Shown piece by piece: positions 44,940 to 54,290 of a stretch of 64,000 nt of DNA. The stretch's first letter is position 1. The number at the start of each line of letters is the position of its first letter. The notes under the pieces are model-generated. The model was not told where the DNA came from. It ran no database searches and saw only the letters and a program-made list of their open reading frames with translations. The stretch comes from Palaemon carinicauda (Eukaryota; Arthropoda; Malacostraca; Decapoda; Palaemonidae): assembly GCF_036898095.1 (NCBI RefSeq), contig NC_090731.1, positions 146,578,208-146,642,207 of the forward strand, in the 5' to 3' direction. The translations under genes were made by a program, and so were the position numbers.

Positions 44940-46700
44940 CAATAGGAGTATGATTTCATTTTGGCTGGAAATTTGCAGTTAAAATTCATAAAGAGAAGGT
45001 GGTAGTTAATGGGAATGGTAGGGAAGCTCCCCCACCCCCTCACCAGAACACAAAGCCAATTAAACCTTCACCTAAGGCATGCAGGGTGGTTGAGGCTTGA
45101 AGTGGAACTTGAGGACTCTGGTTTGTATAGCTAAGAACAATACAAATTTTTAAAATCTGTGAATTTTTCCTACACGAATAAAACCTTCATTCTGGGTAGA
45201 ACTCACCATTAGGAGGAAGAAAGACCTTATACCCCTACTGGTTAGTTTAAAATCGCGAGATTTCAAGACGCATTGACCTTAAGAAGTGCGGAAATTATGA
45301 CTCTTACTACCTTCCATTTTTTAAGAAATGGATTCTAAAAGGTTAGATTAGGCTACTGTCCTTAGATAGATGGTTAACGGAGAACTTATAACCTCGTAAG
45401 GAGATGCCGTTATAATGTAGCTATGCGGGGTCTTTATAAAGAAATTTTTTTTTTTTTTACAAAAAGCATCCTCCCCTCGTGAAGAGGATGGACTAGATAA
45501 AAGAGTTTCTATAACATTTTTTAAAGAACAGAGCTCGGTATGAAAGCTTGCATGCGTCAAACATTAGATCCAGTAAATAATGCCAAACATTTTTTAAAGA
45601 ACAGAGCTCGGTATGAAAGCTTGCATGCGTCAAACATTAGATCCAGTAAATAATGCCACAACCGCTGCACTCCAAGAGAGGGAAAGGAGGAGTGAAAAAT
45701 GCCAGTGACACAATACACTACACAACCTGCTGATCAGTTATCACATGTTCGAGTAAAACCGTGTCTAAAGACTTGTGAGTATACTACCCCAAATAGTGGC
45801 CTGTAAAGGTCGTTTACTACTTCCAGACTTCAGCCTTTAGTACTTATGCCACTGACAGGTTCTTTCTTCTTAAAGGCTAGCATACCAATTCCTTCAACTT
45901 AATGAAAACGTGCTGGAACTGAATCTTCTGGGTCATCTGCTGCTTGGGGATATGCCTTCTTGATGGTTCCACAAAACCAGAAGCAAATTGTATTCCTTGA
46001 ATTCTTCTTTTCAGTCGTTGCCATCACTAATGAAAACTTTGAAAATGTAGCCTGAAGGATTGGGTTTTCTCAAATTGTGTCTAAGCACAATCACAAGACA
46101 AATAGGCAAATAATCCAGACAGTTGGTTGCTACCTTAAGGAAGGAGATGGAGAAATACTCAAATCTGTCGTCAATGGCAGGGTTCTAGGTTTTTGTTATG
46201 AACTCTGAACACAGGCGAAATAGACCTTACTCTATCTCTTGGAATAACTCACAACCTTGGAAATTCTGTGAAGTATGCATACTCTCCGTTGACACTACTC
46301 CCAAGAGAAAAATGGTCTTCTAAGTGAAGTCTTAACTCGACAAGCGTCATAATGGTTCGTAACGTGCCATTTGTCCTAAGGGCTGGTTATATCCCAAGCA
46401 GGTTGCCAGAGTTCTTTTGGTGAGCAAGACTACTCGAAGCCTTTCATGAGTATAGAAAATTCCCACGATGAGCCCTTCAGTCTAAAGACATAACTCTAAG
46501 GGTTGGGTAGGGGCCTTTTCCCCATCGAGAAAATGACAGCTCTATCTTGTATGAGGTAGTATAACCAACAGGTCTGTAATCGCTTTTATCCCACACCACT
46601 CAGCACTGAGTACGCTCTTGGTACAGATTACTTAGCATTGGGTATGACCTCTGAATGTAACCCCTTTATGTACTTTAGGATTGTAAGACACGTAGCTATG
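44940..46700 (-). mobile_element. Old DIRS relic (third lineage), 3' portion
   Basis: At 45117-45190 GGTTTGTATAGCTAAGAAC...TTTTTCCTACACGAATAAAAC has the form of a DIRS terminal/internal repeat (compare GGTTTGTATAGTTAGGAAAA). On the minus strand around 45780-45895 the reading MLAFKKKEPVSGISTKG with a following SLEVV resembles the recombinase active-site stretch (VAFKQNRSLQSIMDATFWRS). At 46300-46400 the plus strand GTCTTCTAAGTGAAGTCTTA plus CATAATGGTTCGTAACG parallels GTCTTCCAGG...CGTAATGGTTCATAGCG at 52170-52220. It is heavily decayed, and limits are approximate. Confidence 0.5.
45513..45658. repeat. 73-bp perfect tandem duplication
   Basis: AACATTTTTTAAAGAACAGA...GTAAATAATGCC at 45513 repeats identically from 45586. 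The lack of differences in an otherwise eroded region marks it as recent. Confidence 0.93.
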
Positions 46701-47813
46701 TTGACAAGACCTATTCAGACGTTGTCTTACTCTTCAAATGTAGCAGTATCATTAAACTGAGGGCACAGTATTCGGTATTTGATTGACGATGGTTGACAAA
46801 TGGTGTACCGATGTCTGTTCTAATTGGTACAGTATGAATCTTTTCCCTCACTCACTTAAAGGGTAGATGGTACTCGTGCAGTTAAAGAGGAGAAGGGCAA
46901 GGCCCTTACTCCTAACAGTGGTGTGCACACTTGTTCCTGTGATAGAGGACAGGTAGTCAGTGTGAGTGTCCAACTGGGAAGTGTGCTGATTGCTCAATTT
47001 TCCTAGAGCACAATGTAATAGAAGAGGACATGGCACAGGGAATGAACTTTGACAAACAGGAGCATGTGTCCTAGGGAGAGTGTCTCAGTTAGCGAGAGCA
47101 AAAAGGTACATCTAAAAGAGATCGTTTGCGTACTGGAAATTGCATAACAATGGATGGGAGCCAGTGTGAAGGAGAGTATGAGTGGGCGATGGGTGCATGT
47201 GATCAGGAGTGTGGGGGCAATTGGCCCTCCAGAAAATGTGAGAAAGATGAATGCATTAAAAGGTGAGTGCACACAGGTGAATGTAATGTACAGTATATCA
47301 TATTTACCTTATTTAAATGCCAGTATAAATAGATTTTATGCCCCTAAGGCAGTTATTACACATGTGGCAGCCAGTAAGAAAATGAAGACGACCTTATTAT
47401 ATATTTTTACCCACAAGCACTTTCAATATACACATCAGCCATCAAGTACCTCCATAGGCTCTAAGAAATGGTTGTTACATAAAACTTTGAGACCTGTAAC
47501 ATGAAAATTTTGGATGTTTCATATGGTTCAAAATGCCAGTAAATGTGTCAGATATTAAAAAGTTGTAAACAAATATGACAATAGCATAGGCACAATTATC
47601 CAGCCCTGACTTCTAAAGCAGCAAAAAGATTGATACAATTGTTCTTTGGTAAATATATGATACTTTATTTTCTAGACAAATAAATGAACCAAATGTTCCC
47701 TACTTCTTGTTTTGTCTCATCTGTTTCTGACCTCCAATATTGGGGCAGACCACTTGTTAATGAGTTGTCCTAATCCCCCTCCCCCTTAAAATAACAGTTT
47801 TGGGGGATACCAG
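46700..47813. other. Unassigned interval
   Basis: Open frames exist (47154-47504 plus, 47003-47272 minus) but carry no recognised domain. Contains GTGTGAG/GAGTGTG-rich text around 46920-47230. I see no gene I can support. Confidence 0.4.
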
Positions 47814-48717
47814 CAGGGTTGCCAAATAACTTGACATCCAAACAGCGGTGCAAAGCCTAAAAAATCGTGACAGTTGCTTCAAAAGTAGCCCAATTATAGT
47901 AACTTAGCCATCATTAAATTGGTACTAACAACTATTGATATGATATTCTATAGAAATAAATTTTTGGGGGGGCGGGGATCGAAATCAATCAACTAAGCTT
48001 TTGTAGAAAAGTATAACGAAAAATTTATATAATTTGTATTAAAAAACACAGAAAATAAAGCTGTATATTTATTGCAAAAAGTAAATACTAGTTGAATGAC
48101 ATTTAACAAAATTAAAATGAGCAAAATAAGAAGAGAGATTTGTTGTTCATTCAACATGATCATAAAATGAACTAGATTGTAGTGCTTTAATCATAGCTTA
48201 TGACGACAATCTTAACATTGAACCTGTTGCTTCACCCTGGGCACGTATTTATCAGCCTGAAGGTATTGACTGTGGGAATGATTTTGTTTTTACCCAAAGA
48301 AATGTAGGTCCTTTTTCCTAACCGTAATTCAAAGCCTATTGAATACTTTTCTTTAGTAATAACTGATGATGATATAGATATTCTTGTTCGTGAGACTAAC
48401 ATATATGCCAACAGATTTTTACCTACTAAGGAAGTGTGGATTAGAGAACATCCACGAAGCAAATATAGAAGCTGGAAACCAGTAACTCGTGAAAGAATGA
48501 AAAAGTTTTTAGCCCTTAGTTTGCTCATTATGGTTTAAACTGTCTATGAACTATTGAAATTTGAAATAGAATAATCGATCTACATTTCCACTTTAAAATT
48601 ATTATTTCCTCCAGAGTAGTTCAATTTCAGGCAAGTTGCAGTACCCTTTTATAAACCGCGACAAGGTGTTCGAAAGTACCCCAATTGGACGGGTAAACCG
48701 CGGGTTTGGCAACACCG
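47814..48717. mobile_element. 904-bp element with hAT-like terminal repeats and 8-bp target duplication
   Basis: The left end is CAGGGTTGCCAAA (47814-47826). The right end, read inverted, is CGGTGTTGCCAAA (48705-48717), 11 of 13 identical. Flanking octamers are GATACCAG (47806-47813) and AATACCAG (48718-48725), a 7/8 match. CAGRGTTGCCA-type ends with 8-bp duplications are typical of hAT elements. No hAT transposase is present; the interior instead carries a piggyBac-type fragment. Confidence 0.5.
48190..48538 (+). pseudogene. piggyBac-type transposase N-terminal fragment
   Basis: The frame 48199-48318 reads SPWARIYQPEGIDCGNDF and QRNVGPFS. After a one-base shift, 48317-48538 reads NSKPIEYFSLVITDDDIDIL, VRETNIYANRF, YRSWKPVTRERMKKFLALSL and LIMV before a stop. 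The series GP..., PI-YF-L-(I)T, (V)-ETN-YA, W-P-T-EMK-FL-L-LLM is the start of the piggyBac (PGBD) transposase domain. Catalytic aspartates lie further downstream in that family and are absent here, so it is a truncated relic with a frameshift. No TTAA-flanked piggyBac termini were found nearby. Confidence 0.8.
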
Positions 48718-48818
48718 AATACCAGTAGGAAACTGGGGTTTTAGAAGGGGGCAACAACAAAAAAAAAACAAGTGATTTTCAGCAATAGTAAGGATCATAA
48801 ATTAATAATAAACTCAAG

Positions 48819-49000
48819 ATGACAAATTCGTAGATAATTTATATATTTCCTAAATATACAAACCTTAGCTATTTAATAGGGGGTATTACTTTCGGCATAG
48901 CTGAAATGACGAGCCATTCATTTTTAACGAGGGTTTACTACCTACACAGCTAGTTAGCGGGGGTAGGGGAGGGTAGCTTGCTAAACCCCCCCCCCCTCAC
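48819..49000 (-). repeat. 3' inverted terminal repeat, DIRS copy D
   Basis: ATGACAAATTCGTAGATAAT at the outer end, then TAGGGGGTATTACTTTCG, CATAGCTGAAATGACGAGCC and CTAGTTAGCGGGGGTAGGGG. The inner part is the reverse complement of 58135-58260. Confidence 0.85.
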
Positions 49001-49082
49001 ACACCTGTGCTTGAGCTCACTTTGCTTGGAGGTAGGACTTCAAAGGGGATAGGGCTGGCGGGCAAGTTTGCTTAAATACCTA

Positions 49083-49171
49083 AGGTCTGTATAGTTAGGA
49101 AATATACAAATTATCCACGAATTTGTCATTTGTTCCATAACTGGAATACAAACCGCGCTATTTGATAGGGG
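49083..49171 (-). repeat. Internal complementary region, DIRS copy D
   Basis: GGTCTGTATAGTTAGGAAAT...GAATTTGTCAT (complement of the 3' end at 48819-48870) is directly followed by TTGTTCCATAACTGGAATAC...CTATTTGATAGGGG (matching the 5' end, inverted, at 58236-58281). Same architecture as at 36940-37036. Confidence 0.85.
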
Positions 49172-49559
49172 TGACTCACCCACATTAGGAAGGGTGGACA
49201 TCCCAGCCAGTCTGGCTTTTGGCTTTGCCCGGGGACTCCTTATTAGAGTGTGTAAGCACCCAAGAAATAAGGAGTCCCTGCACCTCGCTAAAACCTTGCT
49301 ACGCAAGGTCTGTGGCCTACGCAAGCTGTATGTGAAGGTATGAAGAAGTGTGACTCATCCTAGAAAGTTGTTCTGAAGTTCTTTAGATGGAAACTTGTAG
49401 ACTAGGACTTTCCCAATACCACCTCGTCAGGGTATGGGGACGTAACCGTATTAATATTAATACTAGGAACACAAGGGAGCATGGTTTACCTGCAGTGGTT
49501 TGAGGTCAGCTATGCAGAGCCCAGGCTGCTGCTTTCCCCAAGAGAGGGGATGATGAAGA

Positions 49560-49932
49560 AAAGAATAAGGGCCAGTCAAACCTTTTCATTCATGCAGACT
49601 AAAACCGGGTAACAACGCCATCAACCTTCTGCTACTTGTCCAATAAGGAGCTTGAGGTTTTAAACCAGCTGTCGTGCAGCCACCACAGGACCGATAGAGA
49701 ACGTATCGAGTCTCCTGTGGGTCACGTCTTGCATGTAGTGGGATGTAAACGTGGTTTGCCGTTTCCACACCCCAGCTTGAAGAACCTGTCACTGAAAAAT
49801 TTCTTTTGAAGGCCAGGAACGTAGCTACGCCCCTAACATCATGTGCTCTGGGGCAATGTGACGGAGGAGGGTCTGGATTCAGTGCCAGGTTAGTGACCCT
49901 GCGTATCCATGCAGAGATGGTGTTCTTGGTGA
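49560..49932 (-). pseudogene. DIRS copy D recombinase, C-terminal part (downstream of the Merlin insertion)
   Basis: On the minus strand RAHDVRGVATFLAFKRNF keeps the HxxR motif of the active site. One base out of frame, LQAGVWKRQTTFTSHYMQDV supplies the W and the nucleophilic Y. A single frameshift therefore separates the two halves of the catalytic site. The preceding half of the gene lies beyond the inserted transposon at 51859-52560. Confidence 0.75.
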
Positions 49933-49940
49933 TGCTCCTC
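49933..49940. repeat. Target site duplication, left (TGCTCCTC)
   Basis: The octamer TGCTCCTC immediately outside the left terminal repeat of the Merlin element is repeated exactly at 51851-51858 outside the right one. Eight to nine base pair duplications are typical of Merlin/IS1016 elements. Confidence 0.9.
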
Positions 49941-49965
49941 GGTTAATGTCTAGGAGAGGGCCGCA
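49941..49965 (+). repeat. Merlin left terminal inverted repeat
   Basis: GGTTAATGTCTAGGAGAGGG followed by CCGCA. The right repeat read inverted is AGTAAATGTCTAGGAGAAGG followed by CCGCA: 22 of 25 positions agree. Confidence 0.92.
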
Positions 49966-50313
49966 TGAAGATATCACTGTTATTCAATTTATTTTTACTA
50001 GAATGTGTAGGAATGTATGTAAATAGTGGTATACGAGTGAGATAATTTAGTGAAATTCACTAATAGTCGAAATATCGACGATCAAACTCACGCTACTCTT
50101 GTCTTCCTCCCAGATTTTTTCTAAGTCTGTTGTATTGTTGACTGTGTCTTGTTTTTAGCTCAAATGAGCCCTGTAACTACTATAACCCGCAGAAAAACTA
50201 GTTCACTATGACGTCTTCACGTTTGGCCAATCACAGTGCGACAATACATTTTCTTACCCATCACAGTGCGACAATACATTTTCTTACCCAGCCATTTTAT
50301 TTCGTTCTTAGAC

Positions 50314-51305
50314 ATGGAGGCCGTAGCAAGCACGTCATCTGATATTGCAGAAGAAATTGAAATTCCAGTTTCTTGTGCTGACTGTTTCTCAAGTTACGGT
50401 GAATTTGTTTTAGCCTATTCGGGGAATATCGAAAAACTTGTGGATTTGTGCCAGAGACAATTTAATTTTACAAAATAAAAATTGTCCACATTGTCACGAA
50501 GTGTGTAGGGTTGATTACAAGAAACATAGTTTTAGGTGTGATAAATCTTACATTACGAAAGGACGTAGACGTAAGCGTTGTTCTTATAAAGTGTCTTTGT
50601 TTGTGGGTACCTGGTTTTCAAAAGGAAAACTGGACATTGAAACTAATTTAAAATTTATAGTTTTGTGGGTTCAAAACTGGTTTTGCTATGAAGTGGCCAA
50701 TTCTGAATTAAAATTAAATAAAGGTACTGTATGCGATAGGTCTTCAATTTGCAGGGAAGTTGTAATTAATTGGGTATTTCGGCGCAGCAAGAAAATTGGC
50801 GGCAACAATTGTACAGTGGAAATTGAAGAGTCAAAATTCGGCAAACGGAAATAAAACGTTGGCCGAGTAATAGACGGCCAGTGGGTATTTGGTGGCATTT
50901 GCCGCGAATCAAGAGAGTTTTTTCTGGTCCCCGTGGAAACCCGGGATCATGACACCCTGCTCTCGCTGATTAATGAGAGGATCGAGCCAGGCACAAGCAT
51001 AATTTCTGACTGTTGGCGAGCTTATAACTGTCTGGCAGAGGAAGGTTTTAAGCATTTGACTGTTAACCACAGCCTTCACTTTGTTGATCCCCAGAGAACA
51101 GGCTCATACCAATACTGGGGAGAGGAAGTGGCAGGACGTGAAGAATTTAGTGCCGAAATATGGTAGGAGGAAAAAACACTTCGTCGGGTACCTGGCCACT
51201 TCCTACTTCAAGTTGCATGTCAGGGAACCATCGCAACGGCTTCACGTTTTCCTCAAAGCAGCAGCAAGTCTTTACCAACCAACACTTCAAGGTAAGCTTC
51301 ATTAA
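50314..51305 (+). pseudogene. Merlin (ISXO2/IS1595-like) transposase, broken in three places
   Basis: The start at 50314 (MEAVASTSSDIAEEIEIPVS) opens a short frame to a TAA at 50476. A shifted frame then gives the zinc-ribbon CPHCHEVCRVDYKKHSFRC and RRKRCSYKVSLFVGTWF. Next come EIEESKFGKRK, an in-frame TAA at 50852, and GRVIDGQWVFGGICRE, LVPVETRDHDTLLSLI, ISDCWRAYNCL and HLTVNHSLHFVDPQRTG. After another frameshift near 51105 the reading continues GERKWQDVKNLVPKYGRRKK and HFVGYLATSYFK. The D in E(I)DESKFG-like, SDCW and the E/N after the VDP-TG stretch are the family's catalytic zone. Order and motifs identify the family. The gene cannot give a full protein as it stands. Confidence 0.9.
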
Positions 51306-51394
51306 TTTGTGGAGTATATTATAATGGTGATACTATAACGATGTATACAGCAGTACCATCACTTTGGAATTGGTTTGATGGATGTGTTAGGTAG

Positions 51395-51620
51395 TGGCCG
51401 TAAGGGGGGGGTCCCCCCCGGTAGGCCTAGGTAGGGGTACAGGGCCCCTAGGCTAGGTTAGGTGGGTGTCTTAGGTTCGGTGGTGCCCTGAAAATCAGTC
51501 TGGCCTTAAGGGGGGGTCGCAGGGGGGGCGGAGGCCCCCCCCCCGGTAGGCCTAGGTAGGGGTACAGGGCCCCCAGGGTAGGTTAGGTGGTTGTATTAGG
51601 TTCGGTAGTGCCACGAAAAA
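51395..51620. repeat. Imperfect ~120-bp tandem duplication, G-rich, inside the Merlin element
   Basis: GGTAGGCCTAGGTAGGGGTA and ACAGGGCCCC...GGTTAGGTGG..TTAGGTTCGG at about 51430-51490 recur at about 51545-51610, each preceded by long G and C runs. It lies between the transposase and the right terminal repeat. Confidence 0.8.
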
Positions 51621-51825
51621 TCACTTTTCTCCTCCTCCCCCCACCCAAAACCCCACTTCCCACTGGGGTCCCCCATAATTGTAGTAGTAGGTTTATGCTT
51701 ACATTTTATGTGTAAGAGTTAAGTCTTAGTTTCTTTTTTATTCATTTCCTCATGTTTCTATGCACTGTGCAACAATAATCTGGTTGTTTTTTGCCGTTTT
51801 TCGTCGTTAATACTTGAAAAACGGG

Positions 51826-51850
51826 TGCGGCCTTCTCCTAGACATTTACT
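51826..51850 (-). repeat. Merlin right terminal inverted repeat
   Basis: TGCGGCCTTCTCCTAGACAT followed by TTACT, the inverse of the left repeat with three mismatches. The target duplication TGCTCCTC follows at 51851-51858. Confidence 0.92.
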
Positions 51851-51858
51851 TGCTCCTC

Positions 51859-52560
51859 TTAGTCCTTCCTGTGCTGACGAATAGTGCACGCACACAAGGA
51901 CGAGCTGCGGCTGTTCTTTTGAGGTATAGCCTCAAGCTCCTTACTGGGCATAGTAAGAGATGGTCTGGGTCATCTGTTACAGTACGGAGACTAGAAATCC
52001 AGGAGTCGTCGAATCGAGGATCCACTACTCCTAAATTCCGAGTCTTAGCAATAAACTCAAGGATGAAGCTGAATGTTACCTCCCCCCATCCCCTTGAAAG
52101 GGCGATGTCATATGAGAGACCACGAAGTTCGCTGACTTGCTTGGCCAAGGACAAAGCTAGCAGGATCACCGTCTTCCAGGTTAGGTGGCGATCTGATGCC
52201 TGGCGTAATGGTTCATAGCGAAGTCTCCTAAAGAGACCTGAGAACTCGAACCACGTTCCATGGGGGAGGTTTCACTTCCGACCGAGGGCAGGTAAGTTCA
52301 TAACTACGTATGAGTAGAGGAAGTTCTAGCGATGAGGAAATGTCCATTCCTTTCAGTCTGAAGGAGAGGCTTAAGGCTGAGCGATAGCCTTTCACTGCCA
52401 AGACTGATAGGCGCATTTCTTCCCGCAAATACACGAGGAACTCCGCTATTACTGGAATAGTGGCATCGAGTGGAGAGATAACCCTTCCACGACACCAACC
52501 ACAGAAGACTTTCCACTTTGCCTGGTAGACTGCTACTGATGACTTTCGCAGGTGTCCAGA
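51859..52560 (-). pseudogene. DIRS copy D recombinase, N-terminal and central part
   Basis: The N-terminal portion (52228-52560) reads SSVAVYQAKWKVFCGWCRGR, VIAEFLVYLREEMRLSVLAV and KGYRSALSLSFRLKGMDISS. A frameshift near 52228 leads to TWKTVILLALSLAKQVSELR, GLSYDIALSRGWGEVTFSFI and LLCPVRSLRLYLKRTAAARP. The first catalytic arginine position reads AKQVSELR (Q for R), so even the first box is damaged. The gene is cut at 51858 by the Merlin element and continues at 49560-49932. Confidence 0.8.
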
Positions 52561-53050
52561 CATCCTGATTGCAAATTGTTGTGAAAACCCTCTCTCAGAG
52601 CGATGCTGGATAGTCTCCAGGCGTGAAGTAGTAGTGAACCTACGGCTTTGTGGAAGATGTTGGCATGTGGTTGTTTGAGTAGACTGTGTCGTGGAGGGAG
52701 TTCTCTTGGTGGCTCCGTTAGGAGTTGCAGAAGGTCCAGGAACCACACTGCGTGATGCCATAGCAGAGCTATGAGGGTCATTAAAAGATTGACCGATGTT
52801 CTGGTCTTGTTGAGTACCCTCCTCATCAGACAGAACGGGGGAAAGGTGTAAACGTCGATGTTGTCCCACCGTTGTTGGAAAGCATCTTGCCAGAGAGCCT
52901 TGGGGTCTGGGACTGGGGAACAGTACAGCGGGAGCCTTAACTTCAGGGCCGTTGCGAAGAGGTCCACAGTCGAACCCCACAAAGTTAGGACTTTGTTGGC
53001 TACTAGATGATCCAGAGACCACTCGGTACTCACTACCCGAGATGCTCTGC
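52533..53050 (-). pseudogene. DIRS copy D methyltransferase-like region
   Basis: The frame reads DLFATALKLRLPLYCSPVPD, WDNIDVYTFPPFCLMRRVL and MTLIALLWHHAVWFLDLLQ. It has the same motif order as the family 2 region at 38331-38918, including FPPF. It directly follows RNase H in one frame, as one polyprotein, and overlaps the recombinase start in another frame. Confidence 0.7.
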
Positions 53051-53480
53051 TCAGGTTGTCGGCGAGCACATTCCTCTTGCCCGGAATGAAGCGTGCCGAT
53101 AGTGGTATCGAGTGGATTTTGGCCCATCTCAGTATCTCTACTGCTAGATGGGATAGTTGCTGCAAAAAAGTACCTCCTTGTTTGTTGATGTAGGCCACTA
53201 TTGTGGTGTTGTCGCTCATCACCACCACAGAGTGACTTGCCAGGTCCTGTTGGAACTGTTAAAGGGCTAGAAAGACGGCCTTCATCTCTAGGATATTTAT
53301 GTGGAGGTACCTTTCTGACTCTGACCAGAGCCCTGGGGTCCTGTGGTGCAGCACGTGGGCCCCACAACATTTTTTTTTAGGCGTCCAAAAACAGCATAAA
53401 ATCCAGAGGGGAGGACGAGGAAATCCACTCTTTTCTTGTAGGTTCTCGTCTGGCACCCACCACAGAAGATCCGTCAGTTC
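53030..53480 (-). pseudogene. DIRS copy D RNase H
   Basis: ERYLHINILEMKAVFLAL carries the glutamate box, VVMSDNTTIVAYINKQGGTF the aspartate box, and FIPGKRNVLADNLSRASR the terminal box. The first aspartate box is garbled (WTPKKKCCGAHVL where DAS-KKGWGAHVL is expected) because of a T-rich slip near 53371, and an in-frame stop lies at about 53257. RNase H activity is therefore lost. Confidence 0.8.
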
Positions 53481-54290
53481 CGCAGGTCCCATGGGGATCT
53501 GGATGTCCGGGGAGTCGTACGCTTGATTCCACCGGGACTCGAGTCGCCACTGGAAGGATCTCATCCTGAGGCGACCATTGGGAACTAGATGGGCCAGCGA
53601 TGAAAGGTGACCGAGGAGACGTAACCACGATTGGGCTGGAAGTTCTTCTCGTCTGAGAAAAGGTCTTGCGACCTTCCTCAGCCTTGCTATCCTGTCGCCT
53701 GATGGGAAGGCTTTGTGGAGAGTGGTGTCTATAATCATGATTAAGTATACCAGTCTTTGAGTGGGAAGCAGTGAAGACTTCTCGAGATTTACCATGACCC
53801 CCAGATCTTGGCTAAGTCTCAGAAGTTTGTCCCAGTGTTAAAAAAGGGTTGACACCGAGTCTGATAGGATTAACCAGTCGTCCAGATAACGGAGGAGACG
53901 GATGCCAATCCTGTGTGCCCAAGATGATACTAGGGTGAACACTCTGGTGAAGACTTGTGGTGCTGTGGAAAGACCAAAGCACAGCACCTTGAACTGGTAC
54001 ATTCTGTTGTCTAGGCTGAATCTTAAGTACTTCCTTGAAGACGGATGGACTGGGATCTGGAAGTACGCATCCTTTAGGTCCAGTGTGCACATGAAGTCTT
54101 GTGGTCTTACTACTAGTCTGACCGTGTCTGCCGTCTCCATGCTGAACGGAGTTTGTTTGACAAACTTGTTCAGAGCCGAGAGGTCAATGACTGGTCTCCA
54201 GCCTCTAGACCCCTTCTTTACAAAAAAGTTGACTGAAGAAGCCTGGGGATCCGTCGAGGACATGTTGGAGAGCTCCCTTCTTCAACAGGG
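53480..54290 (-). pseudogene. DIRS copy D reverse transcriptase
   Basis: Two open parts in the same frame, 53838-54263 and 53259-53795, separated by TAA at about 53838-53840 (TLF stop HWDKLLRL; other copies suggest Gln). RT boxes: FFVKKGSRGWRPVIDLSALN, CTLDLKDAYFQIPVHPSS (motif A), VLCFGLSTAPQVFTRVF, and RYLDDWLIL (motif C, both aspartates present). The thumb-like segment follows (VNLEKSSLLPTQRLVYL). Catalytic residues are intact; the nonsense codon is the main lesion. Confidence 0.85.

Larger units (their letters stand above)
49941..51850 (+). mobile_element. Merlin/IS1016-type DNA transposon, 1910 bp, nested in DIRS copy D
   Basis: Bounded by 25-bp terminal inverted repeats at 49941-49965 and 51826-51850 that share AATGTCTAGGAGA and GGCCGCA with few mismatches, and by exact 8-bp target duplications. 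It contains a plus-strand transposase pseudogene of the IS1595/ISXO2-like class (50314-51305). A 30-bp tandem duplication (50231-50260, 50261-50290) precedes the gene. A G-rich region follows it. It splits the DIRS recombinase gene, so it inserted later. Confidence 0.93.

Noticed and set aside
47003..47504. ORFs of 89 and 116 aa on opposite strands
   Set aside because: Compositionally biased and mutually overlapping, no recognisable homology.
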